This document shows, piece by piece, positions 11,398 through 22,700 of a stretch of DNA of 64,000 nucleotides (the stretch's first letter is position 1; each line of letters opens with the position of its first letter). Below the pieces are notes generated by a model. It was not told where the DNA came from. It did not search any database and worked only from the letters and a program-made list of their open reading frames with translations. The DNA comes from Serinus canaria. Lineage: Eukaryota; Chordata; Aves; Passeriformes; Fringillidae. Where the stretch lies: contig NC_066331.1 in the NCBI RefSeq assembly GCF_022539315.1, positions 10,944,015 to 11,008,014 on the forward strand, written 5' to 3'. A program made the position numbers and the translations under genes.

Positions 11398-14300
11398 CCC
11401 GTGCCACAGCCCCTGCATGCTAGGAAAGTCCTGCTGAGGAGGGACAGACAAAGGCAGCATCAGGACAGAGGGACAGGCATGAGACAGCACTCTGCTGACC
11501 CCGAACCTTCCCCCCTGGGCTCTTGAAGGTGCTAATTGTGACCCTGGCAGGGACAGACCACGTCCCGGGTGTGACCCTGGCAGGGACAGACCGCGTCCCG
11601 CGTGTGCCCGGGCCGTGCCCGCCTGCCCGGGGCCGCGTGTCCGTGTCCCTGGCGCACGGGAGCGCCGGGGAGGAGAGCAGGGCAGGGGGAACGAGGGTGC
11701 TCCCACCGCGTGTCCGTGTCCCTGGTGCACTGGAGCGCTGGGGAGGAGCGCAGGGCAAGGGGAACGAGGATGCTCCCACCGCTGCTGCGGCTCCCGGAGC
11801 TTTCCTGCCCGCCCTGGGGGCGGCTCAGGACGGGGCTGGGGAAGGGATGCAGGGCTTGGCACAGCGCAGCGAGCGGGAGCTGGCCCGAGGGACAGCCTGA
11901 GCTGCCTCCTCCTGCCTTTCTGTCGGCTCAGGAAGGAAGGAGGTTATTTTTAAACCTGGGGCCCAGGTACGAAGCGGTACCTAAGGCTTTTCCTCGTGCA
12001 AAAGGAATGAGAAGTGAGGCAGCGTCAGCTACAGCTCCCACGCTCCCTCCAGAAGGATTTTCTTCCCCAAACCACTCCTCCAGCCAAGCTCGCTGCCTCA
12101 GATCCTGCCCTAGGCACAGCTGGGGTGAGGGGCTGATCCAGCATGGCCCTGGTTACAGCCGGGGACAGCTCTGGCCGTGAAGGGGCTGGCCCCTGGCAGG
12201 GGCTGCTCTGGGCTCTGTGCCCAGCAGAGCATGGGGCACACGGGGCTCCAGCAGCTGCCCAGGCTGGCAGGGCTGGGGGCTCATCCTGCCCTGCCCCACC
12301 TCCCACGGGGGGCAGCGCTCCTCTCCGTGTTTGGGCCGGGTTTGCCGTGTCCCCGCAGCCCTGCCATGTCCCGTGTGCCAGCCCGGGACTGTGCCAGCCC
12401 GCAAACAGATCCCGCCTTGCAGCCAGCGCCAGGCACCGCCAGAGCCCGCAACCCTGAGCAGCCTCACCTGGGCTCGGGTCTCAGCCCTGCTCTGCTGCCA
12501 CTGAGTCACACTGTGGTGACAATGACGCCTTGCTGAGCACAGGCCGCTCCAGGCTCGGTCAGGGCAGCCAGGCTGCTCCGAGAGCGCATTCTCGAAGGGC
12601 CGGCCCTGCCCAGGCTGCGTCCCGAGCTGGCAGCGGGCAGGAGCTGCCGCAGGGCTCTGAGCAAAAGCAGATGTGGAGATGCTGCGGGCGGGAGGCGCTG
12701 CCAGGGGCACAAACACCGCGCCTGGAACGGGGAGTCCTTGGAGGGACTCCTGGTGTCCCGGGGCGACGCTGTTTGTTGCGAGCTGTGAGCATCCAGGCTC
12801 CCTGCCTCCTTGGGGCTGCAGCAGCGTAGGGATTGTCCCCGTCTGGGACGGCTGGCAGCTCAGCAGGGGCTGTGCCAGGGCCGGAGCCGGTGCCAGGGGC
12901 GGTGCCAGGCTCACAGGCTCATCCCCGGGCAGCCCGACCTGCTTTGAGGGGACCGCACCTAGGGCAGGGCTGAGCCTCCTTCGCTGCTCCCGCCCGCCCG
13001 GGAAGCGCCGGGGCACCGAGAGGCGCACGGGGACGGCCCTGTCACCGCGGGACCTCTCCGCGAAAGAGGAAGCTGTCTCGAAATAACTCGGCACTTCCCC
13101 TTCTGCCCCACACGCTTTGAAGCGGCTGCCGAGCCCGGGAGCCGCCGGGGCTCCGCCGCCACCCGCGCCCCCTGCCCGATGTCCCCTGCGGGACCCCGCT
13201 GTGCCCCCCGCCCTGAGGGGGGGCTGCGGCTCCCTGGGCCCCCCGAGCCCCGCCTGAGGAAGGTAAGAGCCCCGGAGGGCGCGGTGCCCCGGCTCCGGCC
13301 GTGGGGAATGCTGTGAGCCAGCCTCTGCCGTGCCCCCGCTGCTCTCGGGCTGCTCTGGCACTGCCGAGGGCTTTGTCTGGGGACTGGCACCCAGCGCTGG
13401 ATGCCAGGGCTGACAGAGCCTGGAAGGCAAGGCTGGGGCAGAGCCATTCCTTTTCTCGGGAAGGACGAGGGGAGAGAGCCGCGGGGGCTGCTGCGGCACC
13501 AGCCCGTGCTGCTCAGCTTTGTTCTGCAAGGGACAGTCACCTGCCCGGTGCCACCCCCGGGCTCCCTGTCCCCGCTGCCCGTGCCCGGGGGCTGTGATGG
13601 CGATGTTGGCACGGCCGGGGGCGATGCCTATGCTGGCTGTGTGTGCGGTCCTGTGGCTGCCCAGCTGCCCTGGCCTTGGCCCTGCGCTCCGGTGTCCCCT
13701 GGGCCCGAGCAGCGGTGACAGGGCAATAGAGGGCGATGGCAGCTGCGATAACGAGCAGAGAACGCGGCCCCGTCCAGAAAGGAAACAAAAATCTGCAGGC
13801 TCGGGGCCGAGCTGTGAACGAACGCACGTGAGCCAACTCTGCAGCACGCAGGGCTTTGTCCTCTTGCCCTGAGTGCTCCCCTCGGCATCCCCGGGCTGCT
13901 CAGAGCCAGCTCCCGGGACTATTCACCGCCTCGGGATGCTGCTCCCTCCCTCGGGAGCTCTGCGAGCAGGAGCTGCTGCAGGGGCTGGGCTGGGTATGAC
14001 TGAAGGGCAGGGTGTGACAGAGGGACAGGCTGCTGCAGGGTCTGGGCTGGGCTGGGTATGACTGAAGGGCAGGGTGTGACGGAGGGACAGGGCGCTGCAG
14101 TTCTCCAGGCCAAACTGGAGTTTTGGGGAGCTCACTGAAAGCAGAGGGGGCTGTTGGTGCCCGTGCCCTGTAATTAAATCCCTTTTTTGACCTGGTTGTC
14201 CTGGTGCAACCCTAAACCCTCATCCCTTCCTTGCTAAGGGCCTCTCTGTGCCCTCCCTGCCCGCAGCTGTCACATCACTCTGTCCCCAGGGTGCCAAGAG

Positions 14301-17300
14301 AGCCCCCCAGGCCGGGCACACATGGCTGGGTGCCACGCACAGCATGCCGGGGTCACTCTGGTCACCCTCTTCCTGTCACCCCCAGGCGGCTCCTCTGTGC
14401 CCTCCCAGGTCCCCTCCACCGTGGCCACCTGAGGGCAGCTGCCAGCAGGGGCTGGGGAATGGAGAGTGCTGTGACCCTGCACAGAGCCGGGCACTGGGAC
14501 ATTGCACAGAGATGTGTGGCAGGGCAGGGCTGTCCCAGTGCTGGCGACAGTCCTGTCCCAGGGAGGGAATGCCCAGGGAATGGCTCTGGAGGGAGGCTGG
14601 GAGCAGCTGTGCCAGCCCACAGTCCCTCCCACCCCGGGAAAGCAGCCCGGCCCCTCCTAGGTGGGCCACATTTGGTACCCTGAGACCTCCCTGCTTTTAT
14701 TCCCCCTCGGGTGACGGTGCTTGCCTGGGCTGTTGGTGAGCACAGTCCTGGCAGTGGCTTTCAGATCACACCTATTTTTCCCCTGTGATTGTTTTTCCAA
14801 AGTCGACTCTGGGGATGGAAAGAGATGCTAAATCTAAAAAGCTGCTGTTTCCGGAAAACTCTTTCCTTTCCTTAGGAAGAATGAAATGTGACGTTGGCAA
14901 GGAAGTCTCCAAACAGTCGATGGTGTCCAGGAAGCTGCCAGACTTCCACAGCTCCAGCAAAGGCCTGGGGGCTCGTGCAGAGCTGTGGCTGATGAGCACT
15001 CACTGCAGGGCCAGTGAGGGGGTTTCAGGACCCCCCTGGCAGGGCTGAGCCTTCCCCCAGCAGCCAGCAGGCTCATGGAGTCTCAAGGAGATGCTGGAAA
15101 GCCGAGTCTGGGCTCCAGATTCTCTTCCTTGGCAGTGAGAGCCCGAGGGAGAGCATCTGCTTCCATCTCCGAGCTGGTGGAACCAGAGCCCTGCCAGGGC
15201 TGGAGCTAAATCTGGCAATGAGAGCAGGAGGGGCTCAGGCTGGCCCCTGCCTGTGTGGCACTGCCAGCTCTCCTGCAGCTCTGTCCACCCACCAGTGTGC
15301 CCAAAGGGGCCAGGGAGGGGCCTGGGCATCTTTCTGTGGGGTTTGACTCTTGCAGCCAAAGTTTTGCCCGGTTTTTGTTTGAACGGAGAGCAGCTGATGG
15401 AAGGGAGAGGAGCAGCCCCTGCCCTGGCTGCTTATCCTTGGCCAGGGTCCTCAGGGAAGCCTGGAGCTGCTGCCTGCACAGCCGGGGGGCTGGAGGAGGG
15501 AGAGCTGCCCCTGTCCTGCTCTCCTGCCTGTCTGTGCAGCTGGGCTGGAGCTCGGCATGCCAGACAAAAGCAGAGCATGCTGCACGGACAGACGGACAGG
15601 CTTTGAGAGGAGGGACAAACAGGACACAGCATCTGCCTCTTCTGGGGTCCCCTTCAGCTCCAGGGTTCAGAATGTGAAGGAAGTAAGGGGTGTAAGGGAT
15701 TAAGGGGTGTAGGGGATTAGGGGGCGTCAGGGATGCTGCTGGAGCCGTTTCTCAGGGTTTGGGAGCTGCCTGCTGCGGTTTGGGGCAGCTCAGAGAATGC
15801 AGAGTCAGATCCCCGGGGCGGCTTGGGGCACACGGCCCTTCAGCTGCCACATCCCCCTCCTGCTCCCATCCCATCCCCATCCCATCCCACCCCATCCAAC
15901 CCCATCCCACCCCGCGGTGCTCCAGCCGTGTCGGCTCCCGGAGCCAGCCCGGGCAGGTGCCGGGGCCGTGCCAGGCTCCGCTGCCGCTCTCAGCACCAGC
16001 CTCGCCCGCAGCAGCCGCGGGGGAGGGCGGCGCGGGGGCGGTCCGGGGCTGTCCCCAGGCCATCTGCCATGCCGTGACGCCACCGAGCCCATGTGGGTCC
16101 GCTCGGGCTGAGCGCTGCCCGCGGCTCCCGCAGGACCCTCCGGCGCCGGACCCCGCTGCCGATGGTACCTGTGAGAACCCCCCTGGCTGGGGGCGGGGTG
16201 GGGGGGCTGAGGTGGGCTGGGGAGGGGGCTGAGGTGGCCTGGGAGGGGACAGAGCCGCTCTGTGCCCGTGCGAGGCGCGGCTTTCTCTGTCCCTGCGCTG
16301 GAGCTGACAAACAGCCCCGGGAAAAAAGCTCAGCCGTGCCCGGGCGGTGAGTTGGTAAGTAAACACGGGCTGCAGGAGGCGCGGGGAGGCGCCTTTGGAG
16401 CGGATAAATAGAACGGGAGAGAGCTCGGGGATGGGCTGCGCGTCCCGCTGGGGCTCCGCTGGCCCCGGGCAGGCGGGGAGGGGGACAGGGACATCGCCCA
16501 GGCTGGCTGGTACCAGGTATGGCATTTGGGGTGCAGGCAGGGTGTGCCGGGAGCAGAGAGAGGATCCTGGACGTGCTGGAGCTTCCCAGGGGAGCCTCGT
16601 TACTGCCAGCCCAGCTCCCTGCACCCACGGGTTTGGGTTTTCTTCCGTGACTTCGGCTATTTCTGCCTCTCTTTAGCTATTTCAGTGCCTCTCGTGTTTC
16701 ACCTGGCCGGGGATGGTTGGGCTTTAGTGATTTCCGAGTGCTGATGGCCCGTGAGACAGAGCGGGAGGTCTCTGGGGAGCCAGCCCCACATTTCCAGGGG
16801 GCAGCTGAGTCACCAGCGTGGGGTTGAAGTGACTCCCCGGCACGGGCACGTCCCCATCCCTCAGGGGGATTTTCAGTCCCACCCCAGGGGCTGAGCTGCA
16901 GCCCCTGCCGTGGTTGGAGATGAACCTTTGTGGGGTCAGGGCTGTGCCCTCCTGCAGGGGTGAGCCGAGGGCTGGGTGAGCAGGGATCCTCCTCCCTGCA
17001 GGACACGGAGCAGCCCAGCCTGGGCTCTGTGTGGGGACCGATGGCCCCACGGGGACAGTGACCTGCTGGCTGTCCCTGCTGCTGCCCAGGACCCCCCAGA
17101 CACGCCCAAAGGCCAGCAGGGCGATGACTGAGCTGCTGGAAGCCACCTGGTGACAGCACCTTTGGTGGTCATGATCAGCCCTCAGAGATGGGAGAGGGAA
17201 CTTGAGATGGTGTCCCCAGCACTCAGGTGGTGTCCCCTGTCCCCAGCACTGGGGGATGGTGTCCCCAGCACTCGGGTGGTGTCCCCTGTCCCCAGCACTC

Positions 17301-18484
17301 AACATGGTGTCCCCAGCATTCAGGGTGCTGTCCTCAGTGTTCCCCCCTGCCTGTAAGGATTAGAAAAGGGACAACACTGGAGGGAGATGACACTTTGCTC
17401 GTGCACAGCTGGGCCCAAGCAAACAATCCCAGGATCCCCAGGGATCCCTGCTTGGGAGGAAGGAGCTTCTGTGGGATGAGCAGGGGGAGGATGGAGAGGT
17501 GAGAGGAGGCAGGGGCTGCAGGATCCCAAAATGGGGCAGAGCTTCACCTGGGATTAGCTGGGCTGAGATGGAGCACTGGTACAAACTGCTCTGACCCTGG
17601 GCCCCCTGGGCTGCTGCCCTGCAGAGGAGAGGCTAAGGAGCCTTTGTGGGGTGCTCAGCACCCCGTGCTCAGCCAGGTCCTGCTCTCTCTGTCTCCAGCA
17701 CCCACAGTTTGGAACAGGAGGGTTCCCTTTAACCCTGCAATTCCCTTTAACCCATGAATTTATCTGCCAGGGTCTAGGGTGAGCTGCACTTTCACTGCCA
17801 AGTCCTGCATTTTTAAGAGTAGAGCCAGGTGTTCCCCAAAACTGCCCCAAACTCTTGGGGAAGGCAGCTCTGGGGTCATTTGGGGTTTTTGTCCTATGAA
17901 TCTCAGAATTATTGAAACCTGAAGGAAGAATTGGAACTCTTCTTCTTGCCCTTCCTTTTTCATTTTTTTTCCCTGCAAAAGGAATAAAATCCAGCTGATG
18001 CCATGGGTATTTTAGGAATTGCAGGGAGGAAGCGGAGATTTGCAGCTCTGCAAAGAAGTGGGATGAATGCAGAGAAGGCTCTGGTCTTGCTGAGCTGGCA
18101 GACAGCAAAACACCCAGGGATGGGACGAGCTGTGTCTCGTGTCTGCTGCACGGGAGGCAGGGGGACGAGGGGGACACAGGGCACAGAGCCCTCCTGATGC
18201 TTCCTTCCCAGCCTTTTGGGAGCAGGGAGGGGCTCCAGGGAAGAGGGCTGAGTCCAGCAGGGGCTGGGACCAGTGCAGGGTCCATCCCCAGAAATGGGGA
18301 CAGCTCCCATTCCTGGGCTCAGGGATCCTCTCAGGAGGGCTGTGGCACACAGAGAGGCTGCCTGGAAGGGGGCTCTGGTGCCCAGAACCCTTCCTGTGGG
18401 CTGGCATCATCTCTGCCTGCCCTTCTGGGTCTGGGATGGGGCTGAGGGGCTGTGCCCTCACCCTGGGGAGCACAGCAGGCAGAG

Positions 18485-18750
18485 AACATCCCAGGGAGCT
18501 GGGGAAATTTCTGCTAATTTGGGTTCCTGGGCTGGTCAGGAACATTCCCAGGGAAAATGGGAATTTCTGCTAATTTGGGTTCCTGTGCTGGTCAGGAACA
18601 TTCCCAGGGAAAATGGGAATTTCTGCTAATTTGGGTTCCTGTGCTGGTCAGGAACATTCCCAGGGAAAATGGGAATTTCTGCTAATTTGGGTTCCTGGGC
18701 TGGTCAGGAACATTCCCAGGGAAAATGGGAATTTCTGCTCCTTGGGTTCC
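18485..18750 (+). repeat. Minisatellite, ~56-bp unit, 4-5 copies
   Basis: The unit GGTCAGGAACATTCCCAGGG followed by AAAATGGGAATTTCTGCTAATTTGGGTTCCTG recurs from about 18.49 to 18.75 kb with very few differences between copies. It is likely young and length-variable. Confidence 0.9.
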
Positions 18751-19079
18751 TGTGCTGGTCCTGGCTAGGGAGAAGCAGTGGCTGGAGCTGGCAGGACCCT
18801 GCCTGACCCCAGTGCTCCTCAGAGCCTGTTCCTGTGGTGTCCTTTCATCCTCCTCTCCCACAACTCCTGCCTGTCCCCCCTGGGCAGTGTGACTGGTTCT
18901 GAGCCTGCTGGGCACCACTTCTGTCTCTTCACGTTGGCTTTTCCCGGGAGATCCAGGCGCTGGGAGCAAGCAGCGCTCCGTGGGCTCAGCCTCAGCTGCT
19001 CTCTGCTGCCAGGGAGCAGAAGGAGCCCTTTGGAGCAGGCAGGTGAAGCGAGAAGCAGAGTTTCTCGGGCAGGCCGGGC

Positions 19080-19777
19080 TCACGCTGCTCTTCGCTAAAT
19101 TTGGAAGCTGTGGGAGGCCGGCAGCGCCCGCCCCCGCAGCGCCGGGAGGATGCGGATGTGGGGAGCCACCGACACCTTCGGCCGCCTTCGGCTGCTGCTT
19201 CCTCCGGCAGCGGCCGAGAGGAGCCGGGGCGGGCCGGGGGTCTCCGGGGAGCGCCGAGCTCCGGGGGTCTCTCTCCGAGCTCAGGGGGTCTCCGAGTTTC
19301 GGGGAGAGCCGAGTTCCGGAGGTCTCTCTCCGAGCTCCGGGGGTCTCTCTCCGAGCTCCGGGGGTCTCCGGGTTTCGGGGAGCGCCGAGCTCCGGGGGTC
19401 TCTCTCCGAGCTCCGGGGGTCTCTCTCCGAGCTCCGGGGGTCTCCGAGTTTCGGGGAGCGCCGAGCTCCGGGGGTCTCTCTCCGAGCTCCGGGGGTCTCC
19501 GAGCTCCCCCAGCAGCAGCGCCAGCCCCGGGACTGGCAGTGCCAGCAGCTCCGAGCTGAGGATTCTGCCCCAGGCACCGCCCGTGCTCCCCCGGGGCTCT
19601 GCCACACGGGGTGCCTGGGGGTGCCAGGGGTCCCGGTGCCCTTGTGCTCCCCAGGTTCAGCCCGAGCCTGCTCTGCATCCCCCCTGAGCCCCGCTGTTGC
19701 CGTTTCCTGCAGGGCCATGCCCCCGCGCCGTGAGCAGCCCTGCGCTGGTGCCCCGCGAGCCGCAGCCCGGCCCGGCC
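19080..19777 (+). promoter_or_regulatory. PIK3R6: CpG-rich region upstream of PIK3R6, putative promoter/5'UTR
   Basis: CpG density rises sharply at about 19.1-19.55 kb and falls before the PIK3R6 start at 19778. It includes GC-box-like sequence and the 19.24-19.51 kb array. Promoter function is inferred from composition and position. The transcription start cannot be placed by eye. Confidence 0.45.
19240..19512 (+). repeat. CpG-rich array, GAGCTCCGGGGGTCTCTCTCC theme
   Basis: About 11-12 units of 21-27 bp (GAGCTCCGGGGGTCTCTCTCC and GAGTTTCGGGGAGCGCC variants) in a higher-order pattern. Each unit has one or more CpGs and a G5 run. It is open in several frames on both strands, which yields repetitive false ORFs. 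Confidence 0.9.
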
Positions 19778-22700
19778 ATGGACAGCTCAGGTGGGTGATG
19801 CTGAGCCCGGGCGGGGGTGGGGGCAGCCAAGGAATTCACCCTCACCCACCCCGCACACCCCTGTCCTCCGTGCAAACACCTGGGCGCTGCCCAAGGTGCT
19901 GCCAGCTGCTGCTGGGAGGTGGGAAACGAGCACAGAGCCGTGCAGGGGCACGCCAAAAGCTTTGCTGAGTCTGGGGCACACACAGCTCACAAAACATTTG
20001 CGTTTTAAAGAAGTTCATTTTATAAAAGTATATTTAATTTTTTTATAGTAGTATTTTTACAGTAGTATATTTTATTTATTTAATATTTGATAGTAGTATA
20101 TTTTATTATTATATATTTTAAATAGTAGTATATTTTATAACTATATATATCTTCCAGTAGTATATTTTATTTTTTTTTCTTTTATGTAGTGTATTTTACT
20201 CATTATTTATTTTTCTTTTATGGTAGTTTATTTTTGTTTTTCCTTTTATTCTTATTCTTATTTATTGTATATATATTCTAATTATTTAGTTTTATCTTAT
20301 AGTAGTATATATTATTTTTTTATTTTATAGTAGTATCTTTTCTTTATTTGTCTTTTCTCGTCGTCTGTTTTATTCTTATTCTTTTTTGGTGTGTATTTTG
20401 GTTCATTTCCCCCCTGTTCGATTTTCCTGCTGTTTCAGAGGTGCTGTAGATCTCCCAGAGTCAGGATGTCATTGCTGAAAGGTTTTATTCCATTTCCAAG
20501 CCACTGCTCTTTGTTGCTGGGTTTATTTTTTGCTGTTTTTAGATCAAAGTGCCTCTTGTTTGTGCTGGGTCAAGCTCTTTGCTGTGCCCCGGGGGGGACC
20601 CTCAGCGCTGGGGCTGCTTTGATGGGGAGGAGAGGCCAGGACTGAGCAGTGCTCAGGAAAAGCCTCCCCTGGCTACAAACACTCGCAAAGGAAAAGAGCA
20701 GCACATTTCAAACACTCCTTTGAGGCAGAATTCCCGAGCCAATAAACAGGAGAGGGACATGGGGGAGCTTCCCAAAATCCCTGAGGGGAAAGCGAGGCTG
20801 AGGAAAGAGGAGTTCTGAGACCTTTCTCCAATGGCACCTCCAAAGTGAGGAACATGCAGAGTCCTGGGGGTGTCTGTGTGCCTGGGCAGGGAGAAATGTC
20901 ACTGAGACCTTTCTCCAATGGCACCTCCAAGGTGGGGCACACGCAGAGTCCTGGGGGTGTCTGTGTGCTGGGGCAGGGATGGGGCTCCCTGTGCACACAC
21001 ACATCCTCAGCAGGGCAGCACTGCTGGCCCTGAGCCTGGGGCCCTTCCCAGCACAGCTCCAGGATCATTCCCAGAGCCACCTGTGCTGGAAAGGCAGCAG
21101 GGCCTGGAACTAAACGGGCATTTCTGATCTCACACTTCTCTGGGAGCAAAAATGGAGATTTTGGCCAAATGTTTAACTCTCTTTGCTTAGAGAGACAGCT
21201 GAGGGATCTAACAGAGGGCCTGCAGGTGTTTGGGGGATCGAGTTTAGCAGCAGCCAGCCCAGCTGGGGAGCTGCAGGCTGGACTGTGCTTGCTCACAGAA
21301 AGGGATGGAGAAGTCAGGTATTTCATTAACCACGTGTACCAGGCAGTTATGGCATCTTCAAGGTGACACAATGAGGAGAAAGTTCAGCTTTCTGTCCTCT
21401 GCAGACCTGTAAGGAGGAGCAGGCTGCCAGGAGAAGCTCTGGAAAGCAGCAAGTGAGACAGGCTGGGGCTTCAGACAGGCAGAGCTCCCAGGCTGGGTGG
21501 CACTTCTGGGGTTCTGTGGCACTCTGTGGCACTTTGTGGCACTCTATATCACTCTGTGGCACCTCCCAACCTGCTCCAGCAGCCCTGGGCACAGCTCTGC
21601 AGTTTGCATCATGGTTCTGTCCGGGCTCTGTCCGGGCTGTCCCCCCGGTGCTGGCCCGGCTCAGGTGTCGCTGTCCCTTGCAGAGCTGGAGTCGGACATC
21701 CTGCGGCGGGTGCGGGCGCTGCTGCGGGAGCTGGACGGGCACCACCCCTCCTGCCAGAGCGACCGAGGTGAGCGACTGCCCGAGCCCCGGGCACCGCCTG
21801 CCCAGCCCCGGGCACCGCCTGCCCCAGCCCCGGGCACCGCCTGCCCCAGCCCCGGGCACCGCCTGCCCCAGCCCCAGGCACCGCCTGCCCCAGCCTCGCT
21901 CCTGCCGCTGCCGCTGCCGCTGCCGGCGGGACACGGCGGCTCCGCTCCTCCGCCCTGCCGAGCCCTGCTGGGCGCGGCCGAATCCGTCATCAGCTTCATC
22001 CGTGCCCCAGCAGCGCCTGCCACCTTGGGGACAACCTGGGGACACCCTGGGAACACCCCCTGCCCAGCCCCAGCAATGTCTGTCACCCTGTGTGACTGTG
22101 ACCCCTGCCCAGCCCCTGTCCCCCTGCTGGCCCCTCACTGTCCCTGGCTCCTGCCTTGGGCAGGGTCACCCCCGCAGAGCCCCAGGGGTGACCCCGGCCC
22201 TGCCCAGCTCGGCCCTGGGCACTCAGGGGGTTCCTCTGTGCTCTGGGTCTGGAGGATGGAGCTCCTACAGCCTGGGGAGCCCTGATGAACCTTGGAAAGG
22301 TGATTTTACTCAGAGTGCATGGGATATTTTACAGTTAATTAAATTTGGGGCTGCTGGAGTGAGCCGTGGCACCCTCAGGGCTGGGAGGTCTCTGGTCCCT
22401 GCTCTGAGTTGTGGCAGGGAGCAGAGCTGGCACCAGTGGGACCCCAGATTCCGTGGGGCAGGTGGGAAAGCAGCTGGGCACAAACAGAGCGAGGAGGAAC
22501 CAAACTCTAGACGCTGCTTTTCCCCCAGGATCTCTGGGAGCCACTGGCAGGGGATGCCCAGAATCAGCCCCAAGAGAGCCATCTGTGCCCAGGGCAGGGC
22601 AGGGGCACAGCTGGGAGCAGAGGGCACAGAGCTGGCTCGGCCCCCGGGGGTGTCCCAGCGTGTCCCGGGGGTGCCCCTGGGGAGGCTCCCCTGACCTGGC

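Larger units (their letters stand above)
9516..19080. other. PIK3R5-PIK3R6 intergenic region
   Basis: About 9.5 kb without a gene that I can support. It holds a CR1 relic, a 50-bp tandem duplication, a 56-bp array at 18.5 kb, and CpG-dense patches at about 11.55-11.9, 12.9-13.3 and 15.9-16.4 kb. Those patches could contain distal PIK3R6 promoters or 5'UTR exons. Long open frames here (for example on the minus strand at 12153-13847) reflect GC-rich composition and show no recognisable domain. Confidence 0.6.

Noticed and set aside
12153..13847. 564-codon minus-strand open frame in the intergenic region
   Set aside because: Composition is Pro/Arg/Gly/Ser-rich as expected from random GC-rich sequence; no recognisable domain, splice pattern or promoter.
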